Virus record (IMG/VR): IMGVR_UViG_3300027486_000034 | Location: 1 to 21,352 of that record | Strand: one strand, 5' to 3' | DNA from: a virus | DNA: 21,352 nt | In this document: piece after piece, positions 16,446 through 21,352 of the stretch | Numbering within the stretch: position 1 is the stretch's first letter | Layout of the letters: every line of letters starts with the position of its first letter | Notes under the pieces: model-generated | The model's input: only the letters and a program-made list of their open reading frames with translations | Databases searched by the model: none | Told to the model about the DNA's origin: nothing | Position numbers and translations under genes: made by a program

Positions 16446-16503
16446 ACGTGGCTCCTTTCAGTTGAGGTGAGGGCACTAACCCAGTGAAGACGAGCTATTG
16501 TCC

Positions 16504-17868
16504 TTATTCCCACCAACTCTTACGGCCTCGATCCTTTTCCTCCTGTGCAGCCTTCACTTCACGTGCGTAGTGATCGATCAGACCAGTCATGCTGATGTCT
16601 GCTAACTCGGTGATAGCCCATACCAGAGCATCCATGCGGTCAGGGGACTTCAGCGCTACCAGTGGATCGAAGTCACACATCTGGTCTTCCATCTGGCCGA
16701 ACGAGCCTATGTGGTGCACGAGGCCCTTCTCGTACATAGCGGCTACAGGCTCAGCACGAATGGACTTGCCTCGTGAGGCGCGTACTTCCTTGTAGCTGAT
16801 ATTCGGGTCTTCGACACGCACGTTACGCTCAACGAGCTCACCACCGTTGTTCACTTCACCGATGACGCGGTCAGCGCCATGCTCACTATACGCGTAAGAC
16901 ACCTTACGCGCCCAGCCCAGCGGTGTCTCGATGAGCGAGTAGTCACCCAGCACGTAGTAGTGACCATCACTGCCTTTGGCTGCAACCACGATACCTGTCA
17001 AGTCACTGTCCTCGTTGCTCGTGACAGCAGGGTCAACACCCACCACGATACGGACCAGGTCCACGCCACCTGGGACAGCAGGCAAGCGGAGCTCGTCTAT
17101 GTTGCTGCGCTTCCACAGAGCATTGGGGTTGTCATCCAGGATCTCAGCGTTCAGTTCCTGCTTACCCAGGCGCGTACCCTCGTACTTGGTGATGATCTTC
17201 TTGAAGAAGCGTGGAGCTAGGTTAGCTTGGTTGTCGTACGTGGTGCCAGTGGTGATTACAGTGCCTTCATCTGCAGCCAGTTCGCGTATGATCTTGGTAG
17301 GCTTAGGCGTTGTGGTGATGACAGCCTGAGGGTCTTGGCCTAGACGCAAGCCGAACATGGCTTGGTCCCAGGCTTCAGCGTAGCGCCATGCTGCTAGCTC
17401 ATCAGCCCATAGCTTCTCGTGCTGCTTACCACGCAAGCGCTCAGGCTCGTCAGCGGTGAAGATGAGGCTGACCGCGCCATTGGGCCACACCAGCTTACGT
17501 TCACCACGCTTGTACACTGGACGGTCATGCTTGGGACAGCAAGCCAGGATACCTGACTCACCCTCGATCATGATGTCACGTGCGTCGTCTACCGTTGCGC
17601 CAATCAGGTTGCAGTACTGGAAGCCCTTAGCGTTCCACTGGCGCATGGTTTCAGCGCCTGTACGGGTCTTACCGAAGCCACGCCCTGCCAGGATAAGCCA
17701 GTAGGCCCAGTCCCCCTCGGGTAGAAGCTGGTTAGGGCGCGCTTGCTGGGTCCAGTTGGTACGGGCTAGTTCAAGCTGAATCTCTGCCTTGCTTTTCTTA
17801 CGCTTGTTGCGTTCAGCCAGCAGGGCGTGGAGGCGGGCTCGGGTGCTGGAGGGGATGATGAGTTGCAT
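16504..17868 (-). CDS. terL: Terminase large subunit
   Basis: The 454-residue packaging motor has both expected parts. The ATPase has Walker A at 62-68 (GRGFGKT in LILAGRGFGKTRTGAE), Walker B at 152-157 (KLWADE, with Asp156 and Glu157) and a motif III ITTTPKP at 184-190. The nuclease domain carries Asp279 in VVGVDPAV, Glu338 in VIGEVNNGG and Asp413 in SPDRMDALVWA, the RNase H-like acidic residues. The sequence belongs to the Terminase_6 / COG5323 type used by GTA-like phages. It follows the small subunit by 44 bases. No clear ribosome site precedes the ATG at 17868. Confidence 0.95.
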   Translation of the reverse strand: MQLIIPSSTRARLHALLAERNKRKKSKAEIQLELARTNWTQQARPNQLLPEGDWAYWLILAGRGFGKTRTGAETMRQWNAKGFQYCNLIGATVDDARDIMIEGESGILACCPKHDRPVYKRGERKLVWPNGAVSLIFTADEPERLRGKQHEKLWADELAAWRYAEAWDQAMFGLRLGQDPQAVITTTPKPTKIIRELAADEGTVITTGTTYDNQANLAPRFFKKIITKYEGTRLGKQELNAEILDDNPNALWKRSNIDELRLPAVPGGVDLVRIVVGVDPAVTSNEDSDLTGIVVAAKGSDGHYYVLGDYSLIETPLGWARKVSYAYSEHGADRVIGEVNNGGELVERNVRVEDPNISYKEVRASRGKSIRAEPVAAMYEKGLVHHIGSFGQMEDQMCDFDPLVALKSPDRMDALVWAITELADISMTGLIDHYAREVKAAQEEKDRGRKSWWE

Positions 17869-17912
17869 GGTTGACGAACGTTACGTGTTGCGCGTATTGT
17901 TCGTCGTACAGC

Positions 17913-18398
17913 TTACTCATCAGCGTCCCTGACCAGCCCTGCCCCGTCGAGCGTGTCTTCATCAACGAGGTCTACGTCCGTTATGCCAAACTCCAGCAAC
18001 AGCTTGCGCAGTTCATCGTTGAGTTGCTGGTCTGACAGCGAGGTGGGGTCCTGTGACCCAGGTGTCTTGACGACTGCTGCTGCAAGGCGTGGAGCGAAGA
18101 AGGGTGCAGCCGCTTTGGCCGCATCAATGCGGTCTTCCCATGGAGGGTAGATGCTGCGCTTGACGTACGCCTTCTTCTCTGGGTCCCACACATGGTGGTC
18201 GATGGGTTCACCACGAGCGATGTCCAGCAGTATCTCATGAGGGAGCTTGCCTGACTGAACCGCTTTGGCTCGGACCATAGCCGTGATGACAGCGTTCGTA
18301 CCGGGCTTCCGGCCTCGCTTGCGTCTCACGACTTCTCCGGCTGGTGGGTTTTGCCCCATGTCAGCGGGGGGAGGGGCTGGAGCTTTTCTTCTTGGCAT
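17913..18398 (-). CDS. terS: Terminase small subunit (probable)
   Basis: The preferred ATG at 18398 gives 161 residues starting MPRRKAPAPPPADMGQ. A frame back to a GTG at 18458 adds a hydrophobic 20-residue stretch that looks unlike any terminase start, and neither start has a clear ribosome site. A basic RRKRGRKPGTNAV segment is followed by PPWEDRIDAAKAAAPFFAPR, which is the familiar small terminase pattern (basic N-terminus, then R-x-x-AA-x-AAP-F/Y). The C-terminus is acidic with DLVDEDTLDGAG. It would recognise the packaging site and load TerL. It lies just downstream of the repeat-rich gap at 18459-18704. The identity rests on this pattern and on its place before terL. Confidence 0.82.
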   Translation of the reverse strand: MPRRKAPAPPPADMGQNPPAGEVVRRKRGRKPGTNAVITAMVRAKAVQSGKLPHEILLDIARGEPIDHHVWDPEKKAYVKRSIYPPWEDRIDAAKAAAPFFAPRLAAAVVKTPGSQDPTSLSDQQLNDELRKLLLEFGITDVDLVDEDTLDGAGLVRDADE

Positions 18399-18528
18399 GA
18401 TGTGTATTCTGAAGATGAAGATGTTGAACGAGTTGAACAAGCTGAGGGACCGGACCACCGTTACAGAAGCTTAACTAGCCGTTGTTGCAGAGCAGTAGTA
18501 GACGGTTCAACTGAGTTTAAGAATCACA

Positions 18529-18585
18529 TTGGAGTGGTAGAGGTAGAGTGTTGCTTTTAAAAGCGCAACACACTCTACCACCACC
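18529..18585. repeat. 57-base hairpin repeat, copy B (between replication gene and terS)
   Basis: This is the partner of copy A at 9695-9751, with identical 23-base left and 19-base right arms. The octamer GTGGTAGA is at 18534-18541 and its complement at 18574-18581. The 15-base centre is TGCTTTTAAAAGCGC, containing the perfect 12-base palindrome GCTTTTAAAAGC, where copy A has GGCTTATAAAAAGCC. The centre has changed in both halves while still able to pair. No U-run follows on the minus strand. Confidence 0.9.
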
Positions 18586-18600
18586 CACCACTGTTTAGCA

Positions 18601-18641
18601 TCTACCACTCTACCACCTGTTAAACTCTACCACTCTACCAC
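18601..18641. repeat. Tandem octamer cluster (iteron-like)
   Basis: Four copies of TCTACCAC lie at 18601-18608, 18609-18616, 18626-18633 and 18634-18641. They form two head-to-tail pairs 25 bases apart, separated by an AT-richer ctgttaaac. The arrangement resembles iterons bound by replication initiators, and it lies about 60 bases after the primase-helicase stop. Alternatively it is a multi-site operator. No protein partner can be named from sequence alone. Confidence 0.85.
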
Positions 18642-18704
18642 TCGTGAATGGTTTTACGTGTTCCCGGCCCGCGCGTGCGGCCCACTGATCAGAACGGATT
18701 TGTC

Positions 18705-20879
18705 TCACATCAACTCCTTTTCGTCGTGCCAGTCCAAGCCCTCCTGCGATGGCGCGTAGTACATACCGCGATTGGGACCGAGCTCCATGTCCACGAGGCC
18801 TTCCTGGTGCAGCCACTCCATGATCTTCTTCACGGCTGGCTTGGCCTTACCCGTGCCGATACACACCATGTTCTGACTACACTCGTGTTCTTGCTTGCGT
18901 AACCACTTGATCACGTCCATGCCGTGACGCTCCATGGTGTTCAGCTTGCTGGCCTCTTTCATTTCCTTCTTGGCTTCGGCCATGCGTTCCTTGCTGGCAG
19001 CAAGTTCAGCACCGTCAAGCTTCTTGATGTCGGGCCGGGGAATGAGCAGCGAGCCGCGTCGCTCCATGACCATGACACCCAGCCCAGCTGAGTAGTTGTG
19101 CTTAACGTGCTTGAAGATAACGTAGCGGTCTGTTGTTTCCTGACTGCTCTCCAGGCCAAACAGAGGGGCGTCTTTGTTGCCCATGCTGAGTACCACTGCC
19201 ACCGAGCGTGCGTTGTCTGCAAAGCTGGATGCACCACGCAAGGAGCCTTGGTTGATCTCGTCGATGGTCTGCCACAGCGCCGCTTTGTGCATGTGATGCA
19301 GTACGCATACAGCACAGTCGGCTTGCTTGGCGATGTACGTGAGTGTCTGCATGTACTGGGCCATCTCACCAGGGGAAGACTCTTCCATGTTGTGAGTGTA
19401 CACCACGGGGTCAAGCGTCAGTAGCCGTATGCCTTCACGCTTGAGCAAGCCTACGAGCCACTCGACGCGGGCTGTACGTTCAGCCTGGGAGCGCTGGTCT
19501 GGCTTGGACATGAGTAGCCAGCTTGCAGCGTTGTCGTCAGCAGCGAAGGTGAGGAAGTTACGCTTGAGCTTGGCATCAACGTCGTGGATGAGGTCAAGCT
19601 TGCCATCGTCAAACTCACGGAGTGCGTGTGACAGTGCGTGTACGCGTTTGTGCAGTTCGAGCGTGTCATCTTCGTAGCTGACGTACAGGCTCTTGAGCTC
19701 ACCATCTGGCTTGAAGTCGTAGAACGATTGGCCCATCGCACCGTACACCATCATGTGCATGAGCATACTGGACTTGGACACACCGCCTGGACCCGCTATC
19801 ACAGTGACCTTGCCTCGGGGCAGCAACTTGTCTACCGCGAAGTGGCGCTCTTCAGGGGTGTCGTTGAGTAGGCGGGTTATGTCTGCTCTGGCAAGGAAAT
19901 CATCGTAGTCATCGAGTACCCCTGTGCCATCAGTTTCAGCACTGAGGTACTCGTGCTCTCGTAGCCATTGCACCAGCCTAGTGTATGTGAGGTGAGGTTT
20001 GTCGTCTTCGTCTGGGGCGGTGTCGAAGCACTTTACTGCTGCACGCGGGTTGCCATCGTAGTTCGCTTCGTAGTAGACCGTCTGCGTGTCATTGACTTCT
20101 CCATGCTCATCGGCGAAGGGGCACCGTATGAAGTGCATCCCAGGGTGGTCGTCCTTGGGGCCTATGTATAGGCCAGCCTGCATAACAGCAGCCAGCACCG
20201 GGTCTGTAGCGTGTACGGGCTTGGGTGCAGTGCCATCCCAGTCGTCACCAGTGCTGGCGCTTTCCTTGTGATAGTCCGTGTGTTCCCAGGGTGCGCCGCG
20301 CTTGAACTTGTTGTAGTGGGTGCCACCACCCAACACTGCTGGCAGGTACATAGGCTGGCTGGGCACGTATGACTCGCGTGCGCACCAAGCCTTGATGCCT
20401 AGCTCACGGGCTGCACCCAGGGTAGCGTCACGGAGCGTGTCCTCGATGTCCTCGTAGATAGGCTCGTCTAGAGGCAGCACAACGCGGTAACGTGGCGACT
20501 CAGGCGTGTGGCCTACAGACGTGTACACCCAGCCAGCCCGGCCTAGCTCAGCCAGAGACAGTACGACTTCATCTGGGTCAGGCGGAGGGCCACTGCCTTT
20601 CTTTACGTTCTCTTCGATGTCCAGCGTCAGCAGTGTGCGACACACCACGTTACTGTCACGACGAATGGCTGGCTCCAGCGTACCGCCGACGAAGTAGTCC
20701 AGCTTGCGCTTGGTCTCGTTCTTGCTGGGTTTGTCCATAGCGTGGTACTCGTCGTATGACGTGTCCAGCGCTCGGGGCTTTGCATATGCTTTCGCGAAGT
20801 CGTAGAAGTCGTCTGTGTCAGGCGATCTTAGCTTTTTGTTGCCAACGCCTCCGCGTGCGTAACTGTAGGGTGTGTCCAC
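18705..20879 (-). CDS. Primase-helicase (AEP-like domain plus RecA-like helicase)
   Basis: The 724-residue protein joins replication modules. The N-terminal part (about 1-210) looks like a primase-polymerase of the archaeo-eukaryotic type: acidic LTLDIEE at 84-90 and YTSVGHTPESPRYRVVLPL at 119-137. A middle segment with Cys253, His259 and Cys284 (RCPFADEHG to KCF) resembles a zinc-ribbon-like primase linker. The helicase part (about 345-600) is RepA/AAA_25-like, with a Walker A variant GPGGVSKS at 363-370, Walker B LLTLD at 486-490, a CVLHHMHK segment and GSLRGASSFADNARS at 545-559. The C-terminal 70 residues look like a winged helix. It starts at a GTG at 20879 after an AGGAG site. It probably primes and unwinds phage DNA. 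The Walker A serine replaces the usual glycine before lysine. Confidence 0.85.
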   Translation of the reverse strand: MDTPYSYARGGVGNKKLRSPDTDDFYDFAKAYAKPRALDTSYDEYHAMDKPSKNETKRKLDYFVGGTLEPAIRRDSNVVCRTLLTLDIEENVKKGSGPPPDPDEVVLSLAELGRAGWVYTSVGHTPESPRYRVVLPLDEPIYEDIEDTLRDATLGAARELGIKAWCARESYVPSQPMYLPAVLGGGTHYNKFKRGAPWEHTDYHKESASTGDDWDGTAPKPVHATDPVLAAVMQAGLYIGPKDDHPGMHFIRCPFADEHGEVNDTQTVYYEANYDGNPRAAVKCFDTAPDEDDKPHLTYTRLVQWLREHEYLSAETDGTGVLDDYDDFLARADITRLLNDTPEERHFAVDKLLPRGKVTVIAGPGGVSKSSMLMHMMVYGAMGQSFYDFKPDGELKSLYVSYEDDTLELHKRVHALSHALREFDDGKLDLIHDVDAKLKRNFLTFAADDNAASWLLMSKPDQRSQAERTARVEWLVGLLKREGIRLLTLDPVVYTHNMEESSPGEMAQYMQTLTYIAKQADCAVCVLHHMHKAALWQTIDEINQGSLRGASSFADNARSVAVVLSMGNKDAPLFGLESSQETTDRYVIFKHVKHNYSAGLGVMVMERRGSLLIPRPDIKKLDGAELAASKERMAEAKKEMKEASKLNTMERHGMDVIKWLRKQEHECSQNMVCIGTGKAKPAVKKIMEWLHQEGLVDMELGPNRGMYYAPSQEGLDWHDEKELM

Positions 20880-20888
20880 CGTGCTGTA

Positions 20889-20893
20889 CTCCT
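20889..20893 (-). promoter_or_regulatory. Ribosome binding site of the primase-helicase (supports GTG start)
   Basis: AGGAG on the minus strand lies 9 bases before the GTG at 20879. No in-frame ATG with a comparable site is near, so this decides the start in favour of GTG. Confidence 0.7.
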
Positions 20894-20923
20894 GTTGTAT
20901 ATGGGGCAGGGGTAGCCATTGTC

Positions 20924-20962
20924 CAGGTGGTAGAGTGGGTCAGGTGGTAGAGTGTCTACCAC
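20924..20962. repeat. Tandem 14-base repeats plus octamer dyad upstream of primase-helicase
   Basis: CAGGTGGTAGAGTG occurs at 20924-20937 and again at 20941-20954, a 17-base period. The second copy's GTGGTAGA (20944-20951) and the following TCTACCAC (20955-20962) make a perfect 8-bp inverted repeat with a 3-base spacer. The octamer is the same as in the gaps at 9642-9763 and 18459-18704. The position, about 45-85 bases upstream of the GTG start, suits an operator or activator site. Confidence 0.85.
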
Positions 20963-20963
20963 T

Positions 20964-20978
20964 GCTACCGTCGGTAGC
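20964..20978. promoter_or_regulatory. 15-base palindrome, operator-like
   Basis: GCTACCG and CGGTAGC form a perfect 7-bp inverted repeat around a single T. It adjoins the octamer dyad and shares the core TACC/GGTA. Short perfect dyads of this size are typical of repressor sites. No bound protein can be identified from this window. Confidence 0.55.
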
Positions 20979-21135
20979 GGATAAACCAGCCTGAACCTAG
21001 CGTGGCGGGCACAATGCGTCTGCCTGCTGGTGCAGCCATACAACGCCTATCTACTTGGTTCCTTTCGCGAGTGTCCTGGTGGTGGGGAAGGCGGTGTGTG
21101 GCTGCATCGGTCGGTGTCTCCTTGCTATACGTTTC

Positions 21136-21161
21136 AACCCGGCTTCGGCCGGGTTCTTTTT
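21136..21161 (+). terminator. Rho-independent terminator, rightward
   Basis: AACCCGGC and GCCGGGTT form a perfect 8-bp stem around a TTCG tetraloop, followed by CTTTTT. The U-run is on the plus strand only, so it stops rightward transcripts. No rightward gene precedes it. It may shield the right-hand promoter from readthrough, or end an unrecognised short plus-strand RNA. Confidence 0.9.
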
Positions 21162-21206
21162 GCCTAAATAACCCTACAACTAAGTAAGGTTTGTTCAAGA
21201 TAGTCC

Positions 21207-21236
21207 TTGCGAGCTCATGACGTTACTCATGATAAT
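21207..21236 (+). promoter_or_regulatory. Sigma-70-type promoter for the right-hand gene
   Basis: A -35 like TTGCGA at 21207-21212 and a -10 like GATAAT at 21231-21236 are 18 bases apart. They lie downstream of the terminator and about 45 bases before the plus-strand ATG at 21281, so they could drive that gene. Confidence 0.55.
21214..21232. repeat. Direct repeat CTCATGA inside the rightward promoter
   Basis: CTCATGA occurs at 21214-21220 and 21226-21232, a 12-base period, close to one helical turn. An ACGTT follows near each copy (21220-21224 and 21237-21241). The repeats fill the promoter spacer and touch the -10, as a repressor site would. Confidence 0.5.
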
Positions 21237-21280
21237 ACGTTCACTGTCAGCGCGGTGCTGGCAGGTAGCAAGGAACCAAG

Positions 21281-21352
21281 ATGAAAACATTCACGATGAA
21301 CGTAGCCAACACCCAAGAAGAGGTGCTTGAGCTCGGCAAGCTCCACGGCTTG
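21281..21352 (+). CDS. Unknown plus-strand protein, N-terminus only
   Basis: The frame is open from the ATG at 21281 to the window edge, giving 24 residues that begin MKTFTMNVANTQEEVLELGK. An AAGGA ribosome site at 21270-21274 sits 6 bases before the ATG, and a promoter candidate lies upstream, so it is probably a real gene. It is the only gene on the plus strand here, opposite to the structural operon, so it may belong to an early or regulatory unit. Too little is visible to assign a family. Confidence 0.65.
   Translation, partial: MKTFTMNVANTQEEVLELGKLHGL

Larger units (their letters stand above)
18399..18704. other. Intergenic gap between primase-helicase and small terminase (repeat-rich)
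   Basis: The part from 18459 to about 18528 shows no recognisable gene, promoter or terminator. The middle holds the 57-base hairpin repeat copy B (18529-18585) and a tandem octamer cluster (18601-18641). The short stretch to the helicase stop at 18705 is featureless. The first 60 bases, up to 18458, may be leader or an alternative N-terminus of the small terminase. The clustering of octamers beside both a replication gene and terS makes an origin or packaging-site function possible. Confidence 0.7.
20880..21280. other. Divergent control region between replication gene and right-hand gene
   Basis: No convincing gene is seen in these 401 bases. From left to right they hold the replication gene's ribosome site, a pair of 14-base direct repeats with an octamer dyad (20924-20962), a 15-base palindrome (20964-20978), a featureless stretch, a rightward intrinsic terminator (21136-21161), and a rightward promoter overlapped by a direct repeat (21207-21236). 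Transcription leaves in both directions, as in an early switch region. I found no clear sigma-70-type promoter for the leftward gene. Confidence 0.7.

Noticed and set aside
18399-18458. Longer small terminase beginning at GTG 18458
   Set aside because: The extra 20 residues are hydrophobic (LFNSFNIFIFRIHI) and unlike terminase starts, with no ribosome site; the ATG at 18398 gives a typical basic N-terminus, though it too lacks a clear site.
18529-18641. CRISPR-like array
   Set aside because: The repeats are short, occur in both orientations and lack uniform spacers; no cas gene is nearby.
20965-21198. A 77-codon minus-strand frame in the control region, and shorter 18- and 24-codon frames near 21035-21110
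   Set aside because: The long frame needs a TTG start without a ribosome site and reads through the terminator stem. The 18-codon frame (MQPHTAFPTTRTLAKGTK) has a plausible AAGGAG but is too short and unremarkable to call.
1-21352. tRNA genes, insertion sequences or an integrase
   Set aside because: None was recognised on reading the sequence and the proteins; this was not tested with a search program.

Overview
The window is a continuous piece of tailed-phage DNA, either a virion genome or a prophage; no host chromosomal gene, attachment site, integrase, tRNA or rRNA is visible. A tube protein, tape measure and tail-assembly chaperone pair without any sheath gene point to a siphovirus with a long non-contractile tail. 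The tail-tip set (distal tail protein DUF2460, hub DUF2163, NlpC/P60 peptidase, large tip protein) is the arrangement known from Rhodobacter gene transfer agent and related phages of Proteobacteria. With the GC-rich codon use, this suggests a proteobacterial host, but the host cannot be named from this sequence.

Nearly everything is encoded on the minus strand and reads from right to left. From right to left the order is: a divergent control region (20880-21280); a primase-helicase (18705-20879); a repeat-rich gap (18399-18704); small and large terminase (17913-18398, 16504-17868); an unexpected M14 zinc carboxypeptidase-like gene (14832-16445); portal fused to a MuF-type head protein (12680-14818); prohead protease with a scaffold-like tail (11318-12667); major capsid protein with an inserted domain (9764-11257); a second repeat-rich gap (9642-9763); two small paralogous genes (9462-9641, 9222-9461); head-tail connector, HK97 gp10-like protein and tail terminator candidate (7760-9209); major tail protein (6986-7747); two tail assembly chaperone frames with a possible -1 frameshift (6404-6981); tape measure (3968-6400); and the tail-tip module, which runs off the left edge. 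One plus-strand gene begins at 21281 and runs off the right edge.

The genes fit one assembly programme. The protease-scaffold and capsid build the prohead on the portal-MuF ring, and the terminases fill it. Connector proteins join it to a tail built by tape measure, chaperones, tube and terminator. The tip module contacts and locally opens the cell wall. Many tail genes overlap by ATGA or abut, so translational coupling is likely.

The most unusual signal is non-coding. The octamer GTGGTAGA or its complement occurs 13 times by hand count, all in three intergenic gaps: after the capsid gene, between the replication gene and the small terminase, and upstream of the replication gene. Two of the gaps carry a 57-base near-identical copy whose outer arms are conserved while its centre has changed but still folds on itself. 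This looks like a phage-specific regulatory, replication or RNA-processing element. Other points of interest are the M14 peptidase gene between terminase and portal, a lectin-like insertion in the distal tail protein, and the tandem small paralogues beside the capsid gene, one of them only 59 residues long.
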